Of a stretch of 64,000 nucleotides of DNA, positions 17,253 through 26,955 are shown in pieces. The position numbers were made by a program, and so were the translations under genes. The stretch is from Saprospiraceae bacterium (GTDB lineage: Bacteria; Bacteroidota; Bacteroidia; Chitinophagales; Saprospiraceae): assembly GCA_016714895.1 (NCBI GenBank), contig JADKBV010000012.1:339834-403833 (forward strand), read 5' to 3'. The notes under the pieces are model-generated. The model saw only the letters and a program-made list of their open reading frames with translations. It had not been told where the DNA came from and ran no database searches. Numbering within the stretch: position 1 is the stretch's first letter; every line of letters begins with the position of its first letter.

Positions 17253-18533
17253 CTAATTTTTAAGCAAGATACGAACTTTTGTACCTTTCGTATACTCACT
17301 TTCGATAATTACTTCAAATCCATGTGCATCACAGATTCTTTTCACATAATAAAGACCTATACCAAAGCCTTTTACATTATGAACATCTCCTGTAGACACT
17401 CTATAAAACTTTTCAAAAAGTTTTGCCAATTCCTCGCCTTTGATCCCAATCCCTTGATCTTTGATTTCAAGGACTAATGTTTTGCCTTGATTGAATGTAT
17501 CAATTTCTATTGTAGGAATTAGTTTAGAATATTTGATTGCGTTGTCCAATAAATTCGAGACAACATTCGTAAAATGAAATTTGTCCCCCTTAAAAGTATC
17601 TTTACTTGCTTTTAAATTCTTATGAATTTGACCATTCAACTGATGCGCTCTCATCTCATAGGAAGGTAGTAGCTCTTGAATGATGCTATGAAGCGAAAGT
17701 TCTTCTTTCCGTAAGGTAAAAGTCGACGATTCCATTTTGGCTATTTGAAGTACTTTTTCTACTTGATCGTTTAGCCTTTGGTTTTGATCTTTAATAATTT
17801 TGGCATATTGAAATAATCGAGCATCGTCTTCTACTAAAGGGTGATGTAGTAGCACTTCTGAAGAAATTTTTATAGAGGAAATCGGAGTCTTAAATTCATG
17901 CGTCATATTATTGACAAAATCTCTCATCATTTCTGAATATCGCTTTTGTCTCAAGGCTAAAAAAATCGCACCTGCAAAAATTAAACAGGCTATGATTAAT
18001 AAAATTGAAAAAACTATTACAGAACTCATTTCCTGATAGATAAAGGATTCTTTATCGGGAAACTTAACAGTAAAATAGTGATTCAAATCTTTCTTTTGAT
18101 TTCGTACCTTTTTGGGTTCTGGCTTCTTTGTAGCTGTGTCTAGAGCCAATGAATTGAATTCATAATAGATTAGATCATTGGTACCACAATTGTATATCCC
18201 AACTTCGAAAGGCGTATGTATATTTTGCTTATCAAATTCTGTCTCAAGTGAATATTTTAAATATTCTGTTACGATAGGAAGTTCCATATTGACTTGATAA
18301 AGATTGGAAGCTTCCCTTTTGATCAAGCCTTTTTTATCCCTTACACTTTTTTCACTATTTTGCTTTTTTGCTAAATATTCCGCCGTTGATTTCAATGCAA
18401 TATTTACAGATCGATTGAACTCTACTTCTTCCTTATTATAATTAGCTTGCAAATAAAAATATTGCATCAGTATGATTCCAATTATGGAAGCAGTTCCTAA
18501 AAAAACTAAAATCCTTATCTGAAGTGAAGACAA
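17253..18533 (-). CDS. Sensor histidine kinase (RprX-like)
   Basis: A 426-residue membrane kinase, partner of the response regulator downstream. One membrane helix lies at about 5-25 and a second at about 165-190, flanking a periplasmic sensor of about 140 residues. Cytoplasmic motifs are the H-box FVNNMTHEFKTPISSIK, N-box NLLDNAIKYS, G1 IKDQGIGIKGEEL, F-box FEKFYRV and G2 VKGFGIGLYYVK. All catalytic motifs are intact. The stimulus is unknown. Gene order kinase then regulator fits one operon. Confidence 0.93.
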   Translation of the reverse strand: MSSLQIRILVFLGTASIIGIILMQYFYLQANYNKEEVEFNRSVNIALKSTAEYLAKKQNSEKSVRDKKGLIKREASNLYQVNMELPIVTEYLKYSLETEFDKQNIHTPFEVGIYNCGTNDLIYYEFNSLALDTATKKPEPKKVRNQKKDLNHYFTVKFPDKESFIYQEMSSVIVFSILLIIACLIFAGAIFLALRQKRYSEMMRDFVNNMTHEFKTPISSIKISSEVLLHHPLVEDDARLFQYAKIIKDQNQRLNDQVEKVLQIAKMESSTFTLRKEELSLHSIIQELLPSYEMRAHQLNGQIHKNLKASKDTFKGDKFHFTNVVSNLLDNAIKYSKLIPTIEIDTFNQGKTLVLEIKDQGIGIKGEELAKLFEKFYRVSTGDVHNVKGFGIGLYYVKRICDAHGFEVIIESEYTKGTKVRILLKN

Positions 18534-18575
18534 TTTATTTTTTTATTTGCGCAATGTATTTATTTTATCTCTAAT

Positions 18576-18953
18576 TTAATTTAAAGCACCTGAAACAGCT
18601 CCCATGATTGTTATGATCAATATATACAATCCTGCTTCTTTAGCTATAGTATTGAAATCCATGTTTCGTTTTGAACCTGAAAGATAAAACACTGGAAAAA
18701 TAATGCCGATGCCAAGTAAAAATCCAAACTTCAAACCATCAGCCATACAGCTATGATTGTCAGACTTAATCATCAAAAGATATAAAACAAATGCGAGGAT
18801 TATGAACGCTATAAATTGGGGCAAAATATTTCTAGAATTTTCCCCGCCACCGTTTTGTGGTAAAAACTTTATATAATTTACGAAAAATAAATAAGATCCC
18901 AATCCTACGATTGTTGAAACTAAAAGCGCTATCCAATTCAATGAAGCCAACAT
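18576..18953 (-). CDS. Small four-helix membrane protein (DUF1761-like?)
   Basis: A 125-residue protein with four predicted membrane segments (about 5-25, 45-65, 75-93, 105-123). The start, LNWIALLVSTIVGLGSYLFF, resembles DUF1761 proteins, but I am not sure of the family. It lies 11 bp downstream of upp and 42 bp upstream of the histidine kinase. No function can be assigned. Confidence 0.6.
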   Translation of the reverse strand: MLASLNWIALLVSTIVGLGSYLFFVNYIKFLPQNGGGENSRNILPQFIAFIILAFVLYLLMIKSDNHSCMADGLKFGFLLGIGIIFPVFYLSGSKRNMDFNTIAKEAGLYILIITIMGAVSGALN

Positions 18954-18964
18954 ATATTTACTGA

Positions 18965-19621
18965 TTATTCTTGCAATTTGGGTCCATAGGAAAGATCTCC
19001 TGCATCTCCTAATCCTGGTACGATATAGGATTTTGCAGTCAGTTCTTCATCTATTGCCCCGACAAAAATAGTTATTTTTGGAAACTTGCGATGAATGTAT
19101 TCTATTCCTTCTTTACTGGCTATTGCTGTCACCACAATTGTACGCAAAGGAGTGCCATAAACTACCAATTCTTTTAATGATTGTTCGATGGAGGAACCTG
19201 TTGCTAACATTGGGTCTGCTATGATTAGCACTTTTCCATCAATATTAGGACAAGTAAGATAGGACAGATTGATCTCAAAATTGCCTCCCCGATCATGCTT
19301 TCTATATGCTGAAATGAACCCACTTTCGGCCATAGGCAGAAAATCCAACATTCCTTCATGTATTGTAAGTCCTGCTCTTAAAATAGGGCAAATCACGACA
19401 TCTGATGATATTCTTTTTACAGTAGCCTCACCTAAGCTAGTTTCTGTATTCAATTGTTCATACTCAAGATGCTTGGATATTTCATAGGCACAGATCTGCC
19501 CAAATTTCTTCATATTATGCCTAAACCCTTGCCGATTTGATTGAATATCCGTGTTTCTCAATTCATATAAAATCTGATGAATAAGCGAATTGGATAGGGA
19601 AAGATCATTTACAACAAGCAT
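18965..19621 (-). CDS. upp: Uracil phosphoribosyltransferase
   Basis: Pyrimidine salvage enzyme making UMP from uracil and PRPP. Visible are the ILRAGLTIHEGML loop, the PRPP-binding segment LIIADPMLATGSSI, and the uracil-binding C-terminus PGLGDAGDLSYGPK. A longer frame begins at 19663, but the ATG at 19621 (MLVVNDLSLSNSLIHQ) gives the normal family length and start. It is first in the minus-strand run that continues to the NUDIX gene. The OmpA terminator lies just upstream. Confidence 0.92.
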   Translation of the reverse strand: MLVVNDLSLSNSLIHQILYELRNTDIQSNRQGFRHNMKKFGQICAYEISKHLEYEQLNTETSLGEATVKRISSDVVICPILRAGLTIHEGMLDFLPMAESGFISAYRKHDRGGNFEINLSYLTCPNIDGKVLIIADPMLATGSSIEQSLKELVVYGTPLRTIVVTAIASKEGIEYIHRKFPKITIFVGAIDEELTAKSYIVPGLGDAGDLSYGPKLQE

Positions 19622-19662
19622 AAGATTTGATTTTATAACGTAAATATAGGACAATATAGGCA

Positions 19663-19720
19663 TAAAAAAAAAGAAGCTGTCTTAGTTAATATCCAAAGAG
19701 AATATTAGCTAGACAGCTTC
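19663..19720 (-). terminator. Rho-independent terminator of the OmpA gene
   Basis: A perfect 10-bp stem, GAAGCTGTCT (19673-19682) with AGACAGCTTC (19711-19720), plus inner TAATAT/ATATTA pairing, followed on the minus strand by a ten-base T tract (19672-19663). It lies 22 bp past the stop. Confidence 0.88.
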
Positions 19721-19742
19721 ACCTACTGATAATCACTTATTC

Positions 19743-21236
19743 TTAACGCCAGATTGGCACAAATTCTGTTCTTCTATTTTCTTGGCGACCAGCTGGAGTT
19801 GCATTATCTCCAATAGGTCTTGTCTCTCCATATCCTACAGTAACCATTCTTGAACTTGAAATACCTTTTGAAATCAAATAATCTGCGCAAGCTTTTGCTC
19901 TTTTCTCAGATAATCTTTGATTCATATTGTCATCTCCTACGTTATCCGTATTTCCTTCAATACTAAGGTTCATTTCAGGATATTTTCCTAAAACTGTAAC
20001 GATATCATTTAAATTCTTGTATGATGCCTTTGTAATTACTGCTGTACCTGATTCAAACTGAACAGCTCTCATTGCTACATCTAATACTTTTTTATCTTCA
20101 ACTTTGATTTCTGGACATCCGCCATTTGATGCAACTCCAAATGTATTTGGACATCTGTCAAGATTGTCAGCAATTCCATCTCCATCTGTATCAGGGCAAC
20201 CATTCATTTTACCATAAACATCTGGACATGGGTCTTTTGAATCTTCTACACCATCTTTATCTCTATCAGCTATTTCTACTTTAATTGGGCAACCGCCATT
20301 TGAAGCAGGTCCAGCTTCTTTTGGACATTTATCCTCCATATCAGCGATTCCATCTCTATCTGAATCTGGACATCCCATTAGAGTACCAGCTACAGTCGGA
20401 CATTTATCATCTTTATCTGCAACACCGTCTTTGTCTCCGTCTGGACAACCTTTGATTGTACCATAAACTGTAGGACAAGCATCATCTCTATCATAAACAC
20501 CATCTTTATCTCCATCTGCTGGACAACCCATATTTTCCATAACTCCTGCTACTGTAGGGCATTTGTCATCCTTATCTGCGATACCATCAGCATCAGTATC
20601 TGGACATCCCATGATTGTACCTGGATCATTTGGACAAAGATCATCTTTATCTGCAACACCATCTTTATCTGCATCTTTAGGTTCGCCACAAAGACAAGCT
20701 CTAATACCTATAGCATGTTGCCAATTGTCTAATCCTTTTTCAAAAGCAATTCTGTAATCAGTTTGCCCAACAATTGTTAAATAGTCGTTTACTTTGAAGT
20801 CAACGCCTAAACCAAGAGGCGCTTGAGCATAGAAATTGTCAAAATCTCTCATTGCTCCTCCAACACCTGCATAAACAAATGGAGAAATCATTCTTCCTCT
20901 AAATAAATGCAAATTCAATAAGGCATCTAATCCAGTATAATACTGACTTTTTCCATAACCTGTAACGCTGTCATTCGCATTTACAATAGGGAAATTAGCA
21001 GCACCAATTCTCAATGGAAGACCTAATGAAAAATACTTTCCAAAATGGCGATTGTACCCCACTTCAAAAGCATTGTTCAAATCTTCAAATAGACCTTTGT
21101 TGTCATTATTTGGAGCGTGATAATTAATCCAAACAGGCTTTACCGTTAATGTGTTAACAGGTAAATCTTGTGCTTGAGAAACTGTGCTCATAAATAGTGT
21201 AAAACCAAGAATGCAACCTAAAATAAATTTTTTCAT
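19743..21236 (-). CDS. OmpA-family outer-membrane protein with thrombospondin type 3 repeats
   Basis: A protein of about 497 residues with a signal peptide (MKKFILGCILGFTLFM). Residues about 25-180 form an OmpA-like beta-barrel domain. About eight Asp-rich calcium-binding TSP3 repeats (DKDGVADKDDLCPN type) span roughly 185-370 as a flexible linker. The OmpA C-terminal peptidoglycan-binding domain ends the protein (IEGNTDNVGDDNMNQRLSEK, RAKACADYLISKG). It tethers the outer membrane to peptidoglycan. ATG at 21236 preferred over 21242. It has its own promoter and terminator. Confidence 0.92.
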   Translation of the reverse strand: MKKFILGCILGFTLFMSTVSQAQDLPVNTLTVKPVWINYHAPNNDNKGLFEDLNNAFEVGYNRHFGKYFSLGLPLRIGAANFPIVNANDSVTGYGKSQYYTGLDALLNLHLFRGRMISPFVYAGVGGAMRDFDNFYAQAPLGLGVDFKVNDYLTIVGQTDYRIAFEKGLDNWQHAIGIRACLCGEPKDADKDGVADKDDLCPNDPGTIMGCPDTDADGIADKDDKCPTVAGVMENMGCPADGDKDGVYDRDDACPTVYGTIKGCPDGDKDGVADKDDKCPTVAGTLMGCPDSDRDGIADMEDKCPKEAGPASNGGCPIKVEIADRDKDGVEDSKDPCPDVYGKMNGCPDTDGDGIADNLDRCPNTFGVASNGGCPEIKVEDKKVLDVAMRAVQFESGTAVITKASYKNLNDIVTVLGKYPEMNLSIEGNTDNVGDDNMNQRLSEKRAKACADYLISKGISSSRMVTVGYGETRPIGDNATPAGRQENRRTEFVPIWR

Positions 21237-21306
21237 GTGCAAGGGGCTTAAATTTTTTAAAATTTGTTTTCGTTTAAATACTGACGTAATTTTGTTTAAT
21301 AGTAAC

Positions 21307-21314
21307 CAAAGGTA
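21307..21314 (-). promoter_or_regulatory. Candidate -7 element of the OmpA gene promoter
   Basis: TACCTTTG on the minus strand matches the Bacteroidota -7 consensus TAnnTTTG. A TTTAG about 20 nt upstream could serve as a weak -33 element. It lies about 71 bp before the start codon of a gene that should be highly expressed. Confidence 0.45.
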
Positions 21315-21541
21315 GGGATTTATTTTATTCTAAATATCTTGTGGCTGAAAAATTTGATAAATAAAACTAAGTGACATTTTAAATAAAAAACATATAGAAT
21401 TAAATATAAATATTTAATTACTTAATAAACAAAAATATAAACTTCATATTAAATTTATTAATTATATATAAATAACATACAATCTAATGTGTCTTTTTTC
21501 TTATAAAATTTGTATCCAATATTCCCAAAATTGCATTCTTT

Positions 21542-22564
21542 ATGGATAAAATACTATTTAATGGTCAAGAGGTCAAGACATTTACCTTAAAAAATGAGCA
21601 CATCGCGTTAATTTGTTCAAATTATGGTGCAAAAATAATTTCAATTAAGCTTCAAAAAAATAAAGATTCCTATCTCGAAATCGTTGGTGGCTATGACCAA
21701 ATGAGTCAATATCTTGGAGGTAAACAGAGTTTTGGTGCAATCTGTGGCCAATATGCCAATCGAATCGCAAAAGGTAAATTTTCATTAGGTGGAAAATCGT
21801 TTCAATGCGATCAAAACAATAACGAACACTGTTTGCATGGTGGTAAAGAGGGTTTATATCGTTTGATGTGGGATGTCATTGACTCCGATGACCAAAATAT
21901 TCATTTTAGAATACTCTTGAAGGATGGTCATATGGGCTTTCCTGGAAATGTAGCTATTGACTTCTATATTAAACTCGAAGATCATACCATTCAATTAAAC
22001 TATACAGCAACAACTGATGCTGATACAATCATAAATATTGCCACACATTCCTATTTTAATTTAAATGGCTTTGGAGATATTCTCAATCACAAGTTACAGC
22101 TGAATTCAGATTGTATAACACCCATAGATAATACATGTATACCTACAGGCGAATACTACTTAGTAGATTCCACTCCATTCGACTTTAGAGAAAGTAAACA
22201 TATTGGAAAAGAAATAAACGTAAAAGATGAACAGCTCATTTTTGGTAACGGTTACGATCATAATTTTGTACTCGATAAAAGACATTCATCTGAATTAGCT
22301 GCTGAGCTCATTGGTGATATTTCAAATCTAAGAATGAGGCTTTATTGCTCTCAACCAGGTCTACAATTTTATACTTGCAATTGGCCTGGAAGTGAGATCG
22401 AAATTGGAAAAAACAATCAAGAGTATAAACGCCATAGTTTTGTTTGTCTTGAACCACAGCATTATCCTGACTCGCCGAATCAAAAACATTTTCCAAATAC
22501 AATTCTCCGAAAGAATGAAGTGTATTCGCATTGGGTAAAGTATGAATTTGATTGGCTAAAATAA
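21542..22564 (+). CDS. galM: Aldose 1-epimerase (mutarotase)
   Basis: A 340-residue enzyme interconverting alpha and beta anomers of aldoses in sugar catabolism. Family motifs are CGQYANRIAKGKFSLGGK, the substrate-binding NNNEHCLHGG, the catalytic-acid His in ATHSYFNLNG, and the catalytic base Glu in CLEPQHYPDS. There is no signal peptide, so it is cytoplasmic. It stands alone; upstream is about 300 bp of very AT-rich DNA. Confidence 0.92.
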   Translation: MDKILFNGQEVKTFTLKNEHIALICSNYGAKIISIKLQKNKDSYLEIVGGYDQMSQYLGGKQSFGAICGQYANRIAKGKFSLGGKSFQCDQNNNEHCLHGGKEGLYRLMWDVIDSDDQNIHFRILLKDGHMGFPGNVAIDFYIKLEDHTIQLNYTATTDADTIINIATHSYFNLNGFGDILNHKLQLNSDCITPIDNTCIPTGEYYLVDSTPFDFRESKHIGKEINVKDEQLIFGNGYDHNFVLDKRHSSELAAELIGDISNLRMRLYCSQPGLQFYTCNWPGSEIEIGKNNQEYKRHSFVCLEPQHYPDSPNQKHFPNTILRKNEVYSHWVKYEFDWLK

Positions 22565-22600
22565 AAACAGCAAACAAGTATATACCTGTCTGCTGCTTTT
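22565..22600. terminator. Bidirectional hairpin between convergent genes
   Basis: CAGCA (22568-22572) pairs with TGCTG (22591-22595), with further ACA/TGT pairing inside and A- and T-rich flanks on both sides. It sits between the aldose epimerase and the lipoprotein gene. Confidence 0.65.
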
Positions 22601-22620
22601 AAAATTTTATTCTGATTATA

Positions 22621-23613
22621 TTACAAAGTTGAAATATACATTTTGATTTCGTCAAGTGTTGATTTATTCACTTGTATTGAAGTATGTTCATTTTTCTCAA
22701 CTAGTTTTCTTACATGTCCCAAATAATAATCGACCTTCCCCTTACCTACAATGATATATTCTACATCTTCACCTATAGGTATAGGTCCAAAACAAACTTC
22801 TTCTGTACCGGCAGGATTGCAACAAGGTGCAATGACTATGTTTAAATTTTTAAATACACAATAAGAAATTAATTTGATTGTGTCTCCAACATTGGCTATA
22901 GTTGCTTTAATACAAGGTTCTGTTTTATCCAAATCTTTAAACTTAGTAAAATAATCGCAATTCACCCATTTCAATTTTTCTGGAAAGCAAATTATTCCTT
23001 CAAATACTCCTCCTGTATTTGGACTCCTCCATTCGCTTCTTTGAATATTATTTTGAACATTTGGGTCGTTATCAGCTTCTTCCCAAACAGTTCCAAATTC
23101 CTTTTCAACTCCATAGAACATTTCAAATTCATCCTTGAAATTAGCTTGATCTAATGTCAAACGCAAAGTATAATTTTTACCTGGAATCAGCATTAATTCT
23201 TTATCACCACAATAAATGTGCACATCTACCATTCCTCCTGAGACCAGACTCCTATTTTCTGTTGCATTGGTTCCAATTTGATTTGCCACCATTTCTTTTT
23301 GGGTTCGTATGAACGTAATTCTTGCCTTCACTTTTTGGCAAGTCAAATTTTTATTTCCATCTTCATATTGAAATGAATTTGCTTGAAACATAATATTACT
23401 TTCATCAGGAAACGTCAATCCTGCATCTTTGATAGGATCAAATTCAAATTCATAAATTGAATTATTTAAATCTTTGAATGTAGATCTATAATCTGCTCCA
23501 AAATACTGTAAAGAACTTTTAGTATCTGGAATAAATGTAATTTGATCTTCACAAGAATTCAAACTAATAATAGAAATTAAAATAAATAAATACCTTTTAA
23601 TTGCTGTAGACAT
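22621..23613 (-). CDS. Hypothetical lipoprotein of the sigma-factor operon
   Basis: A 330-residue protein with a lipobox signal (ISLNSC, Cys about 21). The body is beta-rich with several Cys pairs (CVFKNLNIVIAPCCNPAG). I recognise no domain. It lies 18 bp downstream of the membrane/barrel protein and is probably co-transcribed with the ECF sigma factor, suggesting an envelope-located role. Confidence 0.6.
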   Translation of the reverse strand: MSTAIKRYLFILISIISLNSCEDQITFIPDTKSSLQYFGADYRSTFKDLNNSIYEFEFDPIKDAGLTFPDESNIMFQANSFQYEDGNKNLTCQKVKARITFIRTQKEMVANQIGTNATENRSLVSGGMVDVHIYCGDKELMLIPGKNYTLRLTLDQANFKDEFEMFYGVEKEFGTVWEEADNDPNVQNNIQRSEWRSPNTGGVFEGIICFPEKLKWVNCDYFTKFKDLDKTEPCIKATIANVGDTIKLISYCVFKNLNIVIAPCCNPAGTEEVCFGPIPIGEDVEYIIVGKGKVDYYLGHVRKLVEKNEHTSIQVNKSTLDEIKMYISTL

Positions 23614-23631
23614 CGTAACTAAATTTTATAC

Positions 23632-24933
23632 TTATCTGACTTGATGTTTATGATATTTGTTGCCTATACGAATCGGAATTTGCAAACCTATTTTTACATT
23701 TGGTGCAATATATTTCTCTTGAATAGGAAAACTGCTTTCACTTATTTTAGGATAAAATTGGACTGAAGGCTCGATAAAATAATTTATCTTTCCTTTTAGA
23801 TTACCAATCCATTGTACACTAACAAATGGTGAAACTCCGATGCGACTTTTGTATGCTTGTAGCGGATTATTGAATCGTTGGTCTTGATTTAAAGAATTCA
23901 ACATAGCTCCTTTATGTGAAGTAGTAATATTGATTGCTGCACCTAAATGAAATGAAAGTGCATTTCGATGTAAATTCATTTGATAACCAAGAGAGAGCGG
24001 GATTTGATATACTCGATGATAGTTGTGAATCTTAGCGATAGTTCTTCCAGTAATTGTGTCTGTTCGAATCAATTGATTATTTTGGATTACATTGACGATC
24101 TGAGTATCTCTACTTTTTTCATAGTTTAATTGATCGTATAATTGTTGATATTCAAATCCTGCTTTAAAAATAAAATTGCGATAAATCACTCCTGCTCGTA
24201 CACCCGCCAAATATGAAAATCGATTTGTCTCTGTATCTTCTCTTCGCTTTTCCCAATCTACATATTCAGCACTTTTTGCTTTTAGTGATTGGATGCCATA
24301 TAAAGGACCAGCATAAATTTCAAAAAAGAATTTGGCTTTTTTCTTAGGTCCAAAATCATAACAATCTTTGGTTCCTCCCCTTGGAAATTTTGGGAGTTGC
24401 TTTTCCCATACCAATTTTGAATTCATGCTTTCCAAACGAGAAATATTATAAATTTCTCTTGATTGATTTTTATCCAAACTGATAACATTATCATTTGAAA
24501 CAGTTTGAATTGGAAATGCCAATGAGGAACTACTATTTGAAATATTTATCGAAGCTATCGTTTTGTTTGGATTTTTACTTATTGATCTTTTGCTACTTAT
24601 AGTATTGTTTTTTTGCTCAATGTTTTCATTTATACTTTCATTGTTTTTACTAGTAGAATTTGATTCATCATTTGAATTCTGTATTGTGTTTTGCATTACA
24701 ATGCTTTTTACATTATCGTCATTCGAATTTGCTTCTGATTTATGATTATTTTCTACCAATAAAGCAGCTCCAATGGATGTGATAAATATTCCACTGAATA
24801 AATAAATCAACCACAAGCGATTCTTATTTTTTGCTTTTGGCAAGTGCAATGCGACGTTTTCCCAAACTTGTTGAGGAACTTTAGCTGTTTTATTATACTC
24901 TTTATCTCTTATTTCATCAAGCCAATGGTTCAT
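23632..24933 (-). CDS. Membrane-spanning protein with C-terminal outer-membrane-like barrel, partner of ECF sigma factor
   Basis: A 433-residue protein. The first 40 residues (MNHWLDEIRDKEYNK, VPQQVWENVALHLPK) are cytoplasmic and resemble the short anti-sigma-like segment found after ECF sigma genes in Bacteroidota. A single membrane helix (about 40-60) is followed by a low-complexity Asn/Ser linker (about 65-130) and a beta-strand-rich domain (about 200-433) similar to outer-membrane beta-barrel (PorT-like) domains. The start overlaps the sigma gene by 17 bp. Anti-sigma function is inferred from position and topology only. Confidence 0.65.
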   Translation of the reverse strand: MNHWLDEIRDKEYNKTAKVPQQVWENVALHLPKAKNKNRLWLIYLFSGIFITSIGAALLVENNHKSEANSNDDNVKSIVMQNTIQNSNDESNSTSKNNESINENIEQKNNTISSKRSISKNPNKTIASINISNSSSSLAFPIQTVSNDNVISLDKNQSREIYNISRLESMNSKLVWEKQLPKFPRGGTKDCYDFGPKKKAKFFFEIYAGPLYGIQSLKAKSAEYVDWEKRREDTETNRFSYLAGVRAGVIYRNFIFKAGFEYQQLYDQLNYEKSRDTQIVNVIQNNQLIRTDTITGRTIAKIHNYHRVYQIPLSLGYQMNLHRNALSFHLGAAINITTSHKGAMLNSLNQDQRFNNPLQAYKSRIGVSPFVSVQWIGNLKGKINYFIEPSVQFYPKISESSFPIQEKYIAPNVKIGLQIPIRIGNKYHKHQVR

Positions 24934-25477
24934 ATGCAGATATATTTATGGTTGAATTCAATTTTATAATTTGATTTGCTAACTGTTTTTTTGCTTTAAA
25001 AAACTGAGAACGACAAGTTGATTCTGTAATTTGTAATAATTGGGCAATCTCTGGATATGAATACCCTTCAATTACGACCAAATTGAAGACTGTGCGATAA
25101 CCCGTAGGAAGTGACTCAATCAAAAGTTCAATTTCATGATAAGAAAGTTCACTTATTCCAATTGCTTCTTCTTTGTAATTAGAATCCATAGTAGACTCAA
25201 AAGGCAAATTTTTTAATTCATTTGCTTTTAATTTTGTGAGACAGGTATTTACCATGATTCTTCGAATCCAAGCCCCAAGATTTCCATCTTTTTTCCAAGT
25301 ACCCAAATATTGGAATACTTTAATAAATCCTTCTTGAAGAGCATCTTCAGCCTCAGCGGAATGTATCATATAACGATTACACAATGCCATCATAGTAGGT
25401 GCATACCTATCAAATAAAGCTTTACACGCTTTTTGATCCCCTTGAAGACTATTTTTCACCAATAGATGATCTTCCAT
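24917..25477 (-). CDS. RNA polymerase ECF sigma factor
   Basis: A 186-residue sigma-70 family protein of the extracytoplasmic-function group. Region 2 spans about 20-90 (FDRYAPTMMALCNRYM, DALQEGFIKVFQYLGTW), and region 4 about 125-175 (LPTGYRTVFNLVVIEGYSYPEIAQ, an HTH with a YSYPEIAQLL recognition helix). Its stop overlaps the start of the membrane protein by 17 bp, so the two are translationally linked and followed by the lipoprotein gene. The signal it responds to is unknown. Confidence 0.9.
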   Translation of the reverse strand: MEDHLLVKNSLQGDQKACKALFDRYAPTMMALCNRYMIHSAEAEDALQEGFIKVFQYLGTWKKDGNLGAWIRRIMVNTCLTKLKANELKNLPFESTMDSNYKEEAIGISELSYHEIELLIESLPTGYRTVFNLVVIEGYSYPEIAQLLQITESTCRSQFFKAKKQLANQIIKLNSTINISAYEPLA

Positions 25478-25534
25478 CTTAATTATGACAGTTTTGCAGT
25501 AATTCTTGTTGCTTGGGAAAATGACTTTTTTTCA

Positions 25535-26530
25535 TTACTTGGTCCATTCCAAAAAATTTGTGGTTTGTTTTTGTCTCAGTTTTGGCGGATTGGCATTTAA
25601 TTTATTACCATTGACTACTTGTTGATACTTCTCCAAATAGGATTTTGCCATAATCTCTGAATTAAAGCAAGTTAAAGCATAATCATGACATCTTCTCTTA
25701 TCAAACTGGCTTGTCTCTTGAATTGCTTTTGACAATTCTTTGGAGTCATTACTCAAATAACCAAATTCACTAGTGATTAATTCAGGCAGTGAGCCATGAG
25801 TTGTTCCAAATACCGGACATCCATAATATAAACTCTCTATTAAAGCTAATCCAAATGGTTCATACATAATGACTGGAAAAATCAATCCCTTTGAAGCGGA
25901 GAGTAAATCCCACTTTTGTTTCCCACCCACCATTCCATGAAAATGGATACGAGGATTCAACGTAAAACGGAATCCCATACTAAAATTGAGTCTTGTGCCT
26001 CCTAATACATGAAGCGATGCTCCTTTGACTCGCAATATTGTATCAATAGCACCTTGAACATTCTTTACTCGCCAAGCCGCTTTTGCTAAAAAATGAAAAT
26101 ACTTTCTCTCCAGATTAAAATTCGGCTTACTGTATTCGTTCCAATCCAAGCCATTGTAAACAAACGAATCTGATTGATATCTCCAAGCATGATTTTTAGA
26201 AACAAACACAGTATTCTGATCGTATAAAAAAGCTTCTTCATTGCTATTGCCGTGTATCGTAATTATATACGGCTTTCTAACTCTATCTAAATGCTTAGGC
26301 GTAAAATGAAAATGAACTAAATCAACCTCATCTGGAATTTGATCTATGATCTCTTTCGAATCATCAATGGCTATGACATCGGCAAATTCACATGAGGATC
26401 CACGTTTGACTAAATAACTGACCTTGCAATTCAATTTGACCAATTCTTTACCCAAATCCCAAATAACTCTTTCAGTACCTCCGTAAAGATGTACAGGAAT
26501 CTTGCTATTATTTACAATAAGTATATTCAA
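25535..26530 (-). CDS. Glycosyltransferase family 4 protein
   Basis: A 331-residue GT-B glycosyltransferase without signal peptide. Rossmann-like N-terminal half (MNILIVNNSKIPVHLYGGTE with HFHFTP and ITIHGN) and a C-terminal GT1-type half with VMYEPFGLALIESLYYGCPV, the donor-binding E-x7-E region. It lies 57 bp upstream of the sigma gene on the same strand; a shared transcript is possible. The sugar and acceptor cannot be inferred. Confidence 0.85.
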   Translation of the reverse strand: MNILIVNNSKIPVHLYGGTERVIWDLGKELVKLNCKVSYLVKRGSSCEFADVIAIDDSKEIIDQIPDEVDLVHFHFTPKHLDRVRKPYIITIHGNSNEEAFLYDQNTVFVSKNHAWRYQSDSFVYNGLDWNEYSKPNFNLERKYFHFLAKAAWRVKNVQGAIDTILRVKGASLHVLGGTRLNFSMGFRFTLNPRIHFHGMVGGKQKWDLLSASKGLIFPVIMYEPFGLALIESLYYGCPVFGTTHGSLPELITSEFGYLSNDSKELSKAIQETSQFDKRRCHDYALTCFNSEIMAKSYLEKYQQVVNGNKLNANPPKLRQKQTTNFLEWTK

Positions 26531-26955
26531 TATCTCTCCGTTTAGGCGAATGTTTTTTGTCTTATTGACAAAACAAATCTAAGCATTATTTACCTTGTAT
26601 TGCCTATTTTACACTTTTGCCATAAAAAGTTTTTTAAAAAACGTAAAATCTCACTAAAAAACATCGATTGCATTTTTTTAATTTAGAAAAATATCACACA
26701 TTAAGTATTATTAATCAAACAATTACACATTAAATAAAAAAATTATATTATTTTTTTATACAATCTCGTACATATTACATATTTTTGTAATGTGAATGAG
26801 AAAAAAACGCCATCCCAGGCAGCAGTAGAAATTAGATCCGTCCTATCCCAAATACAGCATTGACGCAAGAGTAATCAGTAAACTTTTGATTTTCCCAAAG
26901 ATCAAAATTTTCTTGGCTACTTTATTTTTTTAACGATTTAGCAATACACAGGTCT
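26531..26955. other. 425-bp divergent intergenic region
   Basis: Upstream region for both the glycosyltransferase and the giant secreted proteins. It is very AT-rich. A short inverted repeat TTTTGAT (26884-26890) / ATCAAAA (26901-26907) lies 50 bp before the plus-strand gene and could be regulatory. I see no gene. Confidence 0.4.
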
